Part shown: in pieces, positions 12,023 to 22,141 of the stretch
Layout of the letters: each line of letters starts with the position of its first letter
How positions within the stretch are numbered: position 1 is the stretch's first letter
Source of the DNA: an uncultured Clostridium sp.
GTDB lineage: Bacteria; Bacillota; Clostridia; TANB77; CAG-508
NCBI GenBank assembly: GCA_930989765.1
Contig: CAKNNA010000009.1
Coordinates: forward strand, 1-49,937
Direction: 5' to 3'
Length of the DNA: 49,937 nt
Position numbers and translations under genes: made by a program
Notes under the pieces: model-generated
Told to the model about the DNA's origin: nothing
Database searches by the model: none
Seen by the model: the letters and a program-made list of their open reading frames with translations, nothing else

Positions 12023-12052
12023 AAAAAAAGTACTTATTCAAGTACTTTTTTT
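12023..12052 (-). terminator. Bidirectional-looking terminator after the LRR gene
   Basis: A 13-bp perfect stem with a 4-nt loop (arms 12023-12035 and 12040-12052) has A/T runs on both sides, so it can work in either direction. It lies between the stop of the prepilin-like LRR gene and the start of pgk. Confidence 0.8.
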
Positions 12053-12113
12053 AATATTTTTGCCTTCTATGGAACATCATCAAAGTTCATAATTTTTAAA
12101 TAAGAAAACATAA

Positions 12114-14065
12114 TTAATTAGAACGCCATTCAACTATTCTATTTCCTCTAATTGCTCCCCAAGGTGAGCCGGATATGCTATCTTTAGGTTTATCTATGTG
12201 TATTTTTGTTAAATTATCAGCATTGCTAAAAGCCGCGCCTGATATTTTTTCTACTGTAGAAGGTATTGTAATTTCAGTTAAACTATTACAATAGTTGAAT
12301 GAATAACTAATTTCAGTTAAACCTTCTGGAAGAATAATACTAGTCATTTGATCTTGACAATGAAATGCATAATGTCCAATTACTTTAACAGTATTTGCTA
12401 AATTAAATGTGCCTTGAATCTGGTAGATAACTGAAATTAAAGTTGTTTTATCTTTATTATATAAAATATCTCCATTTTCAGTAGTTTCTACAGAGTAATT
12501 GTTATTTTCATTATCAACAATTAAATGAACATTATGAATATTATAAGCAAATAATGGGTCGATTGAGTTTATATTTTTACCTAAATATAGTGTTTCTAAT
12601 TTTTTACATCGAGAAAACGCTTGTTCTCCAATACTTAAAATTGTTTCTGGAAGAGTGACACTTGTTATATTGGGTGCACACATAAATGAATATTCTCCAA
12701 TATTTTCAACATTTTGGTTTAATATTACAGTATCATTTTTAGTAAAAGCTAATAGTAATTTCTTTTTGTCATAAGAATATAAACATTCATTTTCTACATA
12801 AAAATTTGCATTATTCTGATCTACTACTATATTTTCAATTGCCAAAGGTATTAAAGATATATTAATACTTTCAAGACTTTTGGGAATATTTAAAATTTTA
12901 ATATTTGAATAAGAAGACAATGAATAATTCCAACTTTTTATTCCATCAGGTATTGAAAAAGTATTTACATTTTTAAGTGCCTTATTAGCTATAAATAATA
13001 TTTCTTCTTTATTACTTGTCATTAGAATGTTATCTTCATATATAAAATTCATATTTTTACTTGTATCAATATTATCAAGATTAGGACAGTTTGAAAAAGC
13101 AGTGCCATCTATTTTAGTTAAAAGGCTTGGCAAGCTTATCTCTGTTAAACTAGTACAACGGTTAAAAGCGGACGAATATATTGTAGTTAAATTTTCAGGC
13201 AATTTTACATATGATAAGTTGGAACAACCGGCAAAATGCATAGGTTGATATCTGTGTGAGATTATCTGGAAGTTCTACTTTTTGTAAAGAAGTACAGTAA
13301 TAAAAGCATAGATCTCCTATAGAAGTTAAAGTATCTGGAAAATCTACATTTTTTAGTTCTCTACAATCCATAAAAGCACATTTTCCTATAATAGTAATAC
13401 CATCTTCCATTATTACATTTTCCAAATCCTTATTATTCCTAAAAGCATTTGATGAAATTTCTTTTACTGTCCCAGGGATTATAATAGTTTTTAAACCTTC
13501 TAAATCTGCAAATGCTCCTTCTCCTATTACTTCAACTGTTTCTGGCAATGTCAAAGTTCCAGAACTATCCATTAATGCAAGGTTTGTATTTGAAGATAAT
13601 AATACTCCATCTACTATTTCATAAGGATTTACTTTTATTCCTAGACTTTTAGCAACTTCAATTTCAGACATATTTTGTGAATTTAACAATAATTCTCCTT
13701 TTATTATTTCCAATTTTTTATCATATCTAGTTCCTTTTAAGGTTGGCAAAACATCATATATGTTTCCCCCATCTTCTTCTTTAGTATTATAGCTTAGGCT
13801 ATTTTGGCCAGCAAATAAGCTGTCATCTATAAAATCTGTATTTTCTAATAATTCATTTGCTTTAAACAATTCTAATTCCTCAACACAAGCAGAGAGTTCT
13901 GTGGATATCTTTGCCTTTTGTGCATTTGTAATTATTCCGGTTATTTCCTGTTAATGCACTAATCGTAACTCCTGCTAATATTAGTAATGTTATTATTGTT
14001 ATTACAAGTGCTATTAATGTTATTCCTTCTTGTTTTTTCTTTTGATTCTCTTCTTTCTTTACCAT
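12114..14065 (-). CDS. Prepilin-like, BspA-type leucine-rich-repeat surface protein (two CGG +1 frameshifts)
   Basis: A surface or secreted protein. The N-terminus has a class III-like prepilin signal (basic KKKQEG followed by ITLIALVITI and a hydrophobic helix), then a pilin-type stretch and many BspA-like repeats with the pattern IGEGAFADLEGLKTIIIPG from about residue 150 on. Three frames are joined by two CGG sites. At 13937-13939 (AAC CGG AAT) skipping C gives the pilin consensus GNN-GIITNAQKAK. At 13228-13230 (TGC CGG TTG) it gives AFC-GCSNLSYVKLPENL, matching the repeat consensus. The joined product is 649 residues. AGGAGG-like sequence precedes the ATG at 14065. A terminator follows at 12023-12052. 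No pilus gene cluster is nearby. Confidence 0.88.
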
Positions 14066-14492
14066 TTGTTTTAACCTCCAAATTTTAAACTTTTTTTAGT
14101 TTTTTTCTTTCTCATAATTAAAATATCATATACATAAATTTTTTTACCTAATTTTTAATCGCTTTTATAATTAAGTATAAAAATTAATTAAAAAATAATT
14201 ATCCTCAAAATCAATTATAAATAAAGGATTTTCAAATCTATAGATTAGTGTTTATAGTACTATTAAGTCATAATATTTATTCTGCATATATTGACTTTTT
14301 TTATCTAAAATGCTATATAAAGAATAGAATTTAAAATATCATTAATTTTTATACTTAATTAACTTTTTTCTATATTATTACTAAATATCTCATTACTTAT
14401 AATTCAAATACTATTTTATTCTCCTATATAATAATAACAATTCAAATCTTAAACCTTAATCTATCACATTTAAAATTAAATTTTTTGCATGC
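14066..14492. other. Gene-poor AT-rich intergenic stretch with a 21-bp inverted repeat
   Basis: No convincing gene lies here. It contains the promoter region of the prepilin-like LRR gene, and a perfect 21-bp inverted repeat (14168-14188 and 14341-14361) enclosing 152 nt of almost pure AT. I see no clear target-site duplication around it. Confidence 0.5.
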
Positions 14493-14537
14493 AAAAAAAC
14501 TATAAAGATACTTAAATTTTAAGTTCTTTATAGTTTT
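14493..14537 (-). terminator. Terminator of rplU-rpmA
   Basis: A 12-bp outer stem (arms 14496-14507 and 14526-14537) with an inner ACTTAAA / TTTAAGT stem is followed on the minus strand by a run of T. It lies about 30 bp past the rpmA stop. Confidence 0.85.
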
Positions 14538-14569
14538 ATATTAACACTATTTTTTTATTTATATTAATA

Positions 14570-14827
14570 TTATTCTGCTGGATAAACACTAACTTGTTTT
14601 TTATCTTTACCTTTTCTTTCAAATTTAACTTTTCCGTCTATTAATGCATATAGTGTGTCATCACTACCTTTTCCTACATTTGTTCCAGGATGCACTTTTG
14701 TTCCTCTTTGTCTTATTAAAATGTTTCCAGCTAATACAAATTGTCCGTCAGCTCTTTTTACTCCAAGACGTTTTGATTCACTCTCTCTACCGTTATGGCT
14801 GCTACCTTGACCTTTCTTATGAGCCAT
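14570..14827 (-). CDS. rpmA: 50S ribosomal protein L27
   Basis: Large-subunit ribosomal protein near the peptidyl-transferase centre, 85 residues. [19 protein letters not shown] and [17 protein letters not shown] are typical. It starts directly as [10 protein letters not shown], so it lacks the roughly 9-residue N-terminal extension that many Firmicutes cleave with the Prp protease. Consistent with that, the 71-bp gap to rplU has no prp gene. Three GAC GGA or AAC GGT junctions contain CGG across codon boundaries, never in frame. Confidence 0.97.
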   Translation of the reverse strand: MAHKKGQGSSHNGRESESKRLGVKRADGQFVLAGNILIRQRGTKVHPGTNVGKGSDDTLYALIDGKVKFERKGKDKKQVSVYPAE

Positions 14828-14898
14828 TTAATCTCACTCCTTTCTACTCGCTGTTTTTATTTTCATTATGTAATTTTTTATTTTTATTTTTTTAATTT

Positions 14899-15249
14899 CT
14901 ATGCTTCTACTTTTTCTGTTTTTTCTGCTTTTTTAGTAGCTGTTTTTATTGCTGTAATTTCTACTTTTGTATATGGTTGTCTGTGTCCTTGTTTTCTTCT
15001 ATAGTTCTTTTTAGCTTTCATTTTGAAAACAATGATTTTTTTACCTTTACCGTGTGAAACTACTTTTCCTTCTACTTTTACACCTTTAACATAAGGATTT
15101 CCAACTTGTACTTTTCCTTCATCTGATACTAATATAACATTATCAAATGTTACTTTTTTACCTTCTTCTGCATTTATTTTTTCGAAAAATACTACATCTC
15201 CTTCTGCTACTTTGTATTGTTTTCCACAGCTTTCAATTATTGCGTACAT
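14899..15249 (-). CDS. rplU: 50S ribosomal protein L21
   Basis: Large-subunit protein binding 23S rRNA, first gene of an rplU-rpmA operon. The N-terminal [18 protein letters not shown] and the [20 protein letters not shown] block are diagnostic. At 116 residues it is slightly longer than usual because of an Ala/Lys/Glu-rich tail. A good AGGAGGTG site precedes the ATG, and a structured leader lies upstream. Confidence 0.97.
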   Translation of the reverse strand: MYAIIESCGKQYKVAEGDVVFFEKINAEEGKKVTFDNVILVSDEGKVQVGNPYVKGVKVEGKVVSHGKGKKIIVFKMKAKKNYRRKQGHRQPYTKVEITAIKTATKKAEKTEKVEA

Positions 15250-15261
15250 CTAAAATGCACC

Positions 15262-15345
15262 TCCTTATTTGTATACTCGCTAATCCTTAAAAAAGGTAAC
15301 TAATTAAAATTAGTATTTTGGTACCTTGACTAAGCGGATTACAGT
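15262..15345 (-). promoter_or_regulatory. Probable L21 leader (ribosomal-protein autoregulatory RNA)
   Basis: The 5' leader of rplU can fold into a long hairpin. TAATCC...CTTA pairs with TAAGGATTA; inside it AGGTA pairs with TACCT, and TAATT pairs with AATTA. Its position and outline match the L21 leader known from Firmicutes, through which L21 is thought to repress its own operon. Confidence 0.6.
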
Positions 15346-15408
15346 TATTTATTTTAACATGTTTGGTATGTTTTGTCAATATTTTTAAAATACATTTTTG
15401 AACAAATT

Positions 15409-15467
15409 TACGATTCATAGCCTAAAATCAACCCTCATCAAGATGTAATTTTAGGCTATGAATCGTA
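15409..15467. repeat. 20-bp perfect inverted repeat next to the recO stop
   Basis: Arms 15409-15428 and 15448-15467 pair perfectly around a 19-nt loop. The hairpin ends about 3 nt from the recO stop codon and has no T-run on the minus side. Seventeen bases of one arm (GATTCATAGCCTAAAAT) recur at 22261-22277, so it is a dispersed element and not just a terminator. Confidence 0.75.
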
Positions 15468-15469
15468 AC

Positions 15470-16198
15470 TCAAAACAAATCCTCCAATTTATACACTTTT
15501 TCAAGCTTTTCATCAAAATACACTTTAGCAATCAATTTAAATTCCTCTAAAGATTCATTTTTAAGATTAAAAGAAAACAATTTTTTTGAAGGTGCTGTTA
15601 CTACATATTTTATAGCATTTGCTGTACTTTGAGAGATATTAATTGCAGATTTATCAATTCTACTACAAGCCTCACATTTTAAGCCATTATCCCTTATACT
15701 AAAAAAATGCAAATCTTCTTTTTGCTTGCAATTTACACATTCCATTATTCTTGGTGTAAAACCCAATAAACACAATAATTTTAATTTAAAAATACTTATT
15801 GTCAAATCCATATCTTTATCTGTTTCAGATATTGTATAAAGTGTATTTAAATATAATTGTAAAATTTTATAACAATTTTCATTTTCATCTGTTACATCTT
15901 GTACTATTTTGTTTACATGTATAGCATATTTTAGTTTATCTAAATCTGTTCTTAAATTATAAAACATTTCTATTGTTTCTGATGAATTTATATGGTATGT
16001 ACTTGTCCCTTTATACACTATGTAGTCTGCAAAACAAAAAAGTTGTGTGCCAGCAAGAAGCAGACTTTTAGGTCTTCTTGCTCCTTTTGCAGCACACGAA
16101 ATTTTACCTAAATTTGGTGTTAATATTGTTACCATTTTATCATAGTCACCCATATTGCTCTCTGATAGTACAATTCCTTTTACTTTTATTGTCGCCAT
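15470..16198 (-). CDS. recO: DNA repair protein RecO
   Basis: Recombination mediator that helps load RecA in the RecFOR pathway. At 242 residues the length is typical. The OB-fold N-terminus (VKGIVLSESNMGDYDKMVTILT) is followed by a helical domain and a four-Cys zinc site (CVNCKQKEDLHFFS and CEAC, about residues 149-180). It is the last gene of the era-yqzL-recO order standard in Firmicutes. A 56-bp gap separates it from yqzL. Confidence 0.93.
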   Translation of the reverse strand: MATIKVKGIVLSESNMGDYDKMVTILTPNLGKISCAAKGARRPKSLLLAGTQLFCFADYIVYKGTSTYHINSSETIEMFYNLRTDLDKLKYAIHVNKIVQDVTDENENCYKILQLYLNTLYTISETDKDMDLTISIFKLKLLCLLGFTPRIMECVNCKQKEDLHFFSIRDNGLKCEACSRIDKSAINISQSTANAIKYVVTAPSKKLFSFNLKNESLEEFKLIAKVYFDEKLEKVYKLEDLF

Positions 16199-16254
16199 AT
16201 TTGACCCTTTCTATTTTTGTTATTTTATATCTAACTTATGCTGTTATTTTTATA

Positions 16255-16449
16255 TTAATCTATATTACTATTATTTGTACCTATTTCATCATTATTATCT
16301 TCTATTTTTTCTACACTCATATTTGTAATTTTTTGTATATCTTGTATTTCTTTTATATTATTTTCAATATTTTGTATTTGTTTAAATTCCATAAAAGTAT
16401 TTATATCACCAGTATTTTTAAAAGCATCCCAAGCAATTTTTTTAATCAT
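16255..16449 (-). CDS. yqzL: YqzL-like small protein
   Basis: Small protein of unknown function, 64 residues. Its N-terminus (IAWDAFKNTGDINTFMEFKQIQ) matches the YqzL pattern of Trp, Phe and the TG-D-TY/F-FK spacing, and it sits in the expected place between era and recO. The C-terminal half is an Asn/Glu/Ile-rich tail without recognisable features. An AGGAGATG site precedes the ATG. Confidence 0.72.
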   Translation of the reverse strand: MIKKIAWDAFKNTGDINTFMEFKQIQNIENNIKEIQDIQKITNMSVEKIEDNNDEIGTNNSNID

Positions 16450-16577
16450 AAAAATTCATCTCCTATTTTAAAGTTTTACCTTTAATATTATCTTTTGCAT
16501 TTAAAATATTTTTATTCATTTTTATAAAATTTCATATTATTTTTATTCGCAATAATTTTTTTATTATATTTAAAATC

Positions 16578-17480
16578 TTATTTCAATTTAAATTTATCAA
16601 CAATATTTTTATTATCAATCCAATCTTCTTTTACTTTTACCCAAGTTTTTAAATTTACTTTTATTCCAAAATTTCTTTCCATATCAATTCTTGCCATTTT
16701 ACCAATTCTTTTTAACATTTCTCCATTTTTTCCAATTATAATTCCTTTATGTGATTCTCTTAAACAATATATTGTTGCTTCTATATCATAAATATCTTCA
16801 TTATTTTTATTTTTTCTCAAATTCATTTTTTCAATTTCAATAAATATACCATGAGGTACTTCATCTTGCAATAATTTTAGTGCTTTTTCTCTAATTATCT
16901 CTGCTGCCAGTTCTCGCACCGTTTGGTCTGTATATTCATCTATATCATAATATGCAGGACCAGGTTTTAAGTTCTTTTCTATTTCATCTAAAATTATTTC
17001 TTTATATTTACTTTGCAAAGCAGAAATTGGTACTACAGCTTCAAAATCATATTCTTTTCTATACATTTCTATTAAATTTAATAAGCTTTCTCTTTTTACT
17101 AAATCTATTTTATTAATTATTAGAATTGTCTTTTTATTTGCTTCTTTTATTTTTTCTAATATTAATCTATCTCCTTTTCCTATTTCTTTACTTGTAGCTT
17201 CAATTAAAAATAATATAACATCAGCATCTGCCATAACTGTAAAAGAAGTTTCACACATTATTTCATTAAGTTTATGCTTTGGTTTATGTATTCCTGGGGT
17301 ATCTATAAATATAATTTGGGAATTATCTCTATTTACAATCCCTTTAATTGCAGTTCTAGTTGTTTGAACTTTATTTGCAATCGCAGCTACTTTTTCGCCT
17401 ACAAGTAAATTAATTAATGTTGATTTTCCTACATTTGTTCTTCCTATTATTGTTACAAATCCTGATTTAAATTCTTTCAT
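16578..17480 (-). CDS. era: GTPase Era
   Basis: Essential GTPase that binds 16S rRNA and assists 30S assembly. I place the start at 17480 (MKEFKSGFVTIIGRTNVGKST) after a GAGGTG site, giving 300 residues, the usual Era length; a longer in-frame ATG upstream adds 27 residues without family match. G1 is GRTNVGKST, G3 is DTPGIHKP and G4 is NKID. The C-terminal KH domain includes ESHKGIIIGKNGEMLKRIG. One CGA codon (TVRELA) shows that CGA is used normally. Confidence 0.96.
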   Translation of the reverse strand: MKEFKSGFVTIIGRTNVGKSTLINLLVGEKVAAIANKVQTTRTAIKGIVNRDNSQIIFIDTPGIHKPKHKLNEIMCETSFTVMADADVILFLIEATSKEIGKGDRLILEKIKEANKKTILIINKIDLVKRESLLNLIEMYRKEYDFEAVVPISALQSKYKEIILDEIEKNLKPGPAYYDIDEYTDQTVRELAAEIIREKALKLLQDEVPHGIFIEIEKMNLRKNKNNEDIYDIEATIYCLRESHKGIIIGKNGEMLKRIGKMARIDMERNFGIKVNLKTWVKVKEDWIDNKNIVDKFKLK

Positions 17481-17636
17481 ATACACCTCACTAAAAATAA
17501 TAATATCTATATTATACACTTTTTTATTGCTAAATTTGTAGAATTTATGAAATTTTATCAAATTTTATTTTGCTTTTATCTTACATCTAATTTATGTTTT
17601 ATCTCATTTTTTTATTTTATTCCTATTCTTATGATT

Positions 17637-17684
17637 AAAAAATAAGAGCTATAAACTACTAATGTAGAATACAAGCCCTATTTT
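17637..17684 (-). terminator. Terminator downstream of the GT4 gene
   Basis: An imperfect hairpin (outer arms about 17640-17650 and 17674-17684 with G-U pairs, inner CTAC/GTAG) is followed on the minus strand by a T-run. With array C it fills most of the gene-free stretch 17481-17854. The rest, upstream of era, shows nothing beyond AT-rich promoter-like sequence. Confidence 0.6.
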
Positions 17685-17716
17685 ACAAAATAGTAATTTT
17701 ATATTTTAATTATAAT

Positions 17717-17850
17717 CTTACATCATAACCTGTCCCAAATTAACCATTTTTGGTTTATTGGGACCTGTCCCAAATTAACCATTTTTGGTTTATTGGGACC
17801 TGTCCCAGATTAACCATTTTTGGTCAGTCGGGACCTGTCCCAGATTAACC
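17717..17850. repeat. Palindromic repeat array C (4 units, 35-bp period)
   Basis: Units start at 17717 (left half degenerate), 17752, 17787 and 17822, with the same 29-bp palindrome and spacer as arrays A and B and the GGGACCTGTCCC orientation. The array ends a few bases beyond the stop codon of the GT4 gene. No spacer diversity or cas gene is present. Confidence 0.88.
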
Positions 17851-17854
17851 ATTT

Positions 17855-19153
17855 TTATGCATATGCTTGACGTTTTCTGAAGTTTAGTAAGTTTGTTATT
17901 TCGTTTTCGCCTTTGATTGCTTTTTTTGTTTTCTTTGCTCTTTCTTGTTCTAGTTGTCTCTTTTGTTTTTCTGCCATTGATTGACATATTGCTTTTTGGT
18001 ATGCAAAGTGTGTGTCTTGTGCTATTTTATTCCAGTTGTATTCGTTTCTTACTTTGTTTTTTGCTTTTTTTGTTATTTCTGCACATAATTTGTGATCATA
18101 TAGTAGCTCTAGTATTGAGTCTGCTATTGAGTTTGGATTTCCTGCATAACTTTTCATTCCGTTTTCTTTGTGCTGTACTATTTCGTTTAGTCCTCCTACA
18201 TCTGATACTACTATTGGATTTTCTGATAGCATTGCTTCTAGTGCTACTATTCCAAATGGCTCATATGTACTTGGAAAGACTGCTACATCTGCTGCTTTGT
18301 ACATTCTTTGTACATCTTTTCCGTACATGTAACCTGCAAAATATACTTTTTGTGATATTCCAAGTGCTTGGACTTGTGCTTTTAATTCGTCTATCATTCC
18401 GCCTTTTCCACATATTATTAGTTTTGAGTCATGATATCCATTTAATATTTTTGGCATTGCTGCAATTAAATGTTGTACTCCTTTTTCATATACTAGCCTT
18501 CCCATAAATAATATGATTTTTTCATTGTCCATTGCATATTTTCTTCTAAAGTTATAGTCTCTTTCTATTCCACTAAATAAATTTAGGTTTACTCCGTTTG
18601 GCACTACATTTATTTTTTCATATGGCAAACCAAATAGTCTTTGTAGTTCATTTTTCATATAATTACTGTTTACTATTACTTCTGATGATTCATATGTTAA
18701 CATCCATTCTGTATCATTTATGTATCTTTGTGTTTCATCATGTATTCCACTATTTCTTCCTGATTCTGTTGCATGTATTGTTGCTACTATTGGAATATTG
18801 TATGAATTTTTTAGTGTTTTTGCAGCATATGCAACAAGCCAGTCATGTGCATGTATTACATCAAATTTTCCTTCTTTTTCCATTATTTCATTTGCTTTTG
18901 CTATTAAATTAAAGTTTAATTGCATTATCCAGTCTATAAAATTGTTTGGGTTTATCATGTAGTTATCTACACGATATACTTTTACTCCTTTGTCATCTTC
19001 AAAATATGGTGCATCTCCATCTTTATAAGTTACCACTGTTACATCATGACCATCTTTTATTAGTGTTTTTGATAAATCATATACTACTCTTGCTATTCCT
19101 CCTACTACTCTTGGTGGGTATTCCCAAGTTAACATCAATATTTTCATTGACAT
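17855..19153 (-). CDS. GT4-family glycosyltransferase (glycogen synthase-like)
   Basis: Retaining GT-B glycosyltransferase, family GT4. The N-terminal MKILMLTWEYPPRVVGGIARVVYDL motif region and HAHDW are typical of glycogen/starch-synthase-like members; the donor-site GRLVYEKGVQHLI and the E-x7-E motif YEPFGIVALE are present. I choose the start at 19153 (MSMKILM) because it lies 5 nt after an AAGGA site; the longer form has no support. The 432-residue protein ends in a Lys/Arg-rich tail. With GH57, DUF4912 and GH15 elsewhere in the window it suggests alpha-glucan synthesis, but sucrose- or lipid-linked acceptors cannot be excluded. Confidence 0.85.
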   Translation of the reverse strand: MSMKILMLTWEYPPRVVGGIARVVYDLSKTLIKDGHDVTVVTYKDGDAPYFEDDKGVKVYRVDNYMINPNNFIDWIMQLNFNLIAKANEIMEKEGKFDVIHAHDWLVAYAAKTLKNSYNIPIVATIHATESGRNSGIHDETQRYINDTEWMLTYESSEVIVNSNYMKNELQRLFGLPYEKINVVPNGVNLNLFSGIERDYNFRRKYAMDNEKIILFMGRLVYEKGVQHLIAAMPKILNGYHDSKLIICGKGGMIDELKAQVQALGISQKVYFAGYMYGKDVQRMYKAADVAVFPSTYEPFGIVALEAMLSENPIVVSDVGGLNEIVQHKENGMKSYAGNPNSIADSILELLYDHKLCAEITKKAKNKVRNEYNWNKIAQDTHFAYQKAICQSMAEKQKRQLEQERAKKTKKAIKGENEITNLLNFRKRQAYA

Positions 19154-19266
19154 TCTCTTCCTTTCTTGTTTCATTTTCTTTTGTTCTTCTCTTCACGCTT
19201 TTAAACTATTTTATACAATTTTTTTATAAATGTAAATGGTTTTTTGAATTTTTTTGTAATATTTTG

Positions 19267-20097
19267 TTATAAATTCAATAGTTCGTCTATAGCCTTTTTA
19301 TATTGTTCTTCATTCGGTGCTTTTCCATGCCAACTAGCTTGATTTTCCATAAAAGACACTCCTTTGCCTTTTATTGTTTTTGCTATTATACAAGTTGGTT
19401 TTCCCTTTATGTTCTTGGCAACTTCAAATGCTTTTTTTATTTCTTCAATATCATGTCCATCTATTTTTATTATTTCAAACCCAAAACTTCTGAATTTTTC
19501 GTCTATTGGATATGAGCTCATTACTTCTTCAATTGTTCCATCTATTTGCAAATTATTATTATCTACTATTACACATAAATTATCCAATTTATATTTATTT
19601 GATGCCATACAAGCTTCCCAAATTTGCCCTTCTTCTATTTCTCCATCTCCTAAAATACAATATACCCTATAATTTTTCTTATCTAATTTTCCAGCAATTG
19701 CCATTCCATTAGCACAAGATAACCCTTGGCCTAAAGAACCTGTTGACATATCAACACCTGGTACTTTTTTTAAGTCTGGATGTCCTTGAAGCATACTATT
19801 TATATTTCTAAAAGTTTTAAGTTCTTCTTCTTCAAAAAATCCTTTTAAGGCAAGTGCTGAATACAATGCTGGTGCAGCATGGCCTTTTGATAATACTAGC
19901 CTATCACGATCTTTATCATCCGGATTTTTAGGATTTACATTCATTTCATCAAAATATAATACTGCCAGGATATCTGCAATAGAAAGTGAGCCCCCTGGAT
20001 GTCCAGAATTATTACTATAAATTGCCTCTATAATTCCTAGTCTAATTTTTTTTGCTTTTTCTTTTAATTCTTGGATACTTATATTTTCTTTTTGCAT
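19267..20097 (-). CDS. Transketolase, N-terminal (TPP-binding) subunit
   Basis: Thiamine-diphosphate-binding half of a split transketolase, used in the pentose phosphate pathway. The start MQKENISIQ at 20097 follows a GGAG site; a longer open frame upstream is only the tail of the DUF2207 gene read in another frame. Motifs include NSGHPGGSLSIADIL, SKGHAAPALY and the TPP motif GDGEIEEGQIWEA...NNN, with 276 residues as expected. The C-terminal subunit, usually encoded next to it, is not here: a glycosyltransferase follows and a DUF2207 gene precedes. Confidence 0.92.
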   Translation of the reverse strand: MQKENISIQELKEKAKKIRLGIIEAIYSNNSGHPGGSLSIADILAVLYFDEMNVNPKNPDDKDRDRLVLSKGHAAPALYSALALKGFFEEEELKTFRNINSMLQGHPDLKKVPGVDMSTGSLGQGLSCANGMAIAGKLDKKNYRVYCILGDGEIEEGQIWEACMASNKYKLDNLCVIVDNNNLQIDGTIEEVMSSYPIDEKFRSFGFEIIKIDGHDIEEIKKAFEVAKNIKGKPTCIIAKTIKGKGVSFMENQASWHGKAPNEEQYKKAIDELLNL

Positions 20098-20129
20098 AAT
20101 TTCTCTCCTTTTTAAATTAATTTTATTAT

Positions 20130-22141
20130 TTATCTTCCGCCCATTCCGGCCTCCGCCGCCTCCACCGGCCTCCGCCACTAGAAAAGCCACCGCCTCCACC
20201 ATAACCACTAGAACGATTATGTATTGATATTTGTCTTATAGATGTGCTATATGCTGTTTTTACACTTGAGCCTATATATGAAATTGGAGTATAAATTGCT
20301 TCATTTTCCGGATTTATTACAAAATGCATAACAGGATATTTTTGAATTATATCTTCTTTTTCCCACTCTTCTTTTATAAATACTTGAGGATATTTTGCCT
20401 TTAATTCTTCAATTACTTTGTCTGAAATGCCAAAAGCAGTTGCGTATACTAAATATTTTTCCCACAATACTAGGTCTAAAACTCCTTTTTCCTCTATTAA
20501 TGAATAATCTAGCATATATCTTGCTAATGCCTTCCATTTTTCTTTTTCATCTGCACCTTCTTGAGTTAAAACTGCAATTTTTTTACTCATACCTTTCCTA
20601 GATTGTAAACTCCATTTAATACAATTTAAAATTGCTAATGGTAACATTATAATTAAAATTCCCAATAAATTATTTTGCATACCTACACCAATATTGTTAG
20701 CTAATGCTGAATTAATAGGTGGTATATATGTTACAAGTAAAAAAATGATAAAAAATTCATATACTTTTATTGTATAAGAAATATTTGATAATTTATTTTC
20801 TAATGTTGCATACAAACTTTCTTGTTTTTTATCTATTAACTTCAAATTATACAAACTATTTCTTGCTGAATTAACTAATTTATTTATGCTATCACTATAC
20901 TCCTGATAATGTCTTTTAGCAAATTTATTTAAATCCTTTATCTCAAACCTTTCTTTTCCTTCTCCAGCATGTTTTAATAAAAAGAACACTTCTAATTCAT
21001 CTGGTTTCAAATTTTCTGGTTTTTCTACAAGAATTTTTACATATATTTTATCTTTTTCAGAACTTAGAGCAATAATCTTTTTCAAAACCAAATCTAATAT
21101 TGTAGATGAAATCATTTCAGCTTGTACCTTTTTATTGTCTAATGTTCTTTTATTAAAATTGTATAAATAAACAGCCTCATTTGGAGTTGAATCTTTTTCT
21201 CTTGGTATATCTCTATAATATTTAATTTCCTTTAATGTTACTCCACTATTTTCTTTTATATCTACTTTTATATATCTTATTATCTTGATTACAAGTTTTA
21301 TTATAAAAAAAATATATATTATAAAAAATACTATTATAAAAATCTTAGGACCTTGTGCATTTAAGTTTGTTTGGTTGGCCCAATTAGTTTCTTCATTAAT
21401 TATTGAATTTAACTTATTATAGTCATTAGTTTTATTTTCAATAACATTAAACATTTTATCTAGAGTTACAATTCTTAATTCCAGCATAGCTTTTGGTTGT
21501 AAATTCTTTATTTCGAATTTTACTGTATTAGTATTTACCTTTTCTATATTACCATTTATTTGCCCATGTCCCCATACTCTTAAATTATCCATATTTTGTA
21601 CATTTGATGGCAAAGTAATAGTTCCTGTAACCTTTCTTACAGGTATGGCATTTTTTCCTTCTTCTAATAACTGCCAATACCATTCTTGACAATCATTATA
21701 ACTATTTATTACATTATTAACTTCATATGTTATTTGATATCTTTTATTCCCAGAACTTTCTTCCATTCCAGTTCCCCAAGCAATTTCAAAAACATCACTT
21801 TCTATATTTAGCGCATAAAAACAATCTCTTGTAACATGATACATTTCTTCATAAATTTGCGTTAAGTTTTTTCCTGTATCTAAATCTATAACACTTACAT
21901 TCGTTATATCAGTATAACTATCCTTTATTGTAATATTTCTAAAAATAGTATTAGTCCTATTTATATATATATCCCAGGTTTCTGTTACCCTCATTTTGCC
22001 ATCTTCTAATAATTCTATATCATAGTTTAAATGATTCATATATTGAGATTTCGAATATGCCTTTAGAAAAAATACATTTATAACAAAAATTATCAATAGA
22101 ATAATTATCAAACTTTTTAATTGTTGTTTTAAAAATTTCAT
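20130..22141 (-). CDS. DUF2207 membrane protein with Gly-rich tail (two CGG +1 frameshifts)
   Basis: Predicted membrane protein of the DUF2207 family, function unknown. It has an N-terminal membrane helix (about residues 11-28), a large extracellular DUF2207 domain with ETWDIYI and RNITIKDSY, a helix at about 275-297, a cytoplasmic segment, and two further helices at about 460-505. The family usually ends in a Gly-rich tail. Here the frame reads GFSSGGG and then meets CGG at 20165-20167; skipping its C gives six more Gly, then a second CGG at 20146-20148; skipping again gives GMGGR and TAA at 20130. Without the shifts the end would be the atypical RWRRRRPEWAEDK. The joined product is 669 residues. 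Confidence 0.85.

Noticed and set aside
1295..17850. CRISPR array
   Set aside because: The 35-bp periodic repeats have nearly constant 6-bp spacers, are palindromic along their length, and have no cas genes nearby.
17790..17987. Basic ORF overlapping the end of the GT4 gene and array C
   Set aside because: It is an alternative frame of the Lys-rich GT4 tail continuing through the repeats; no ribosome site or homology.
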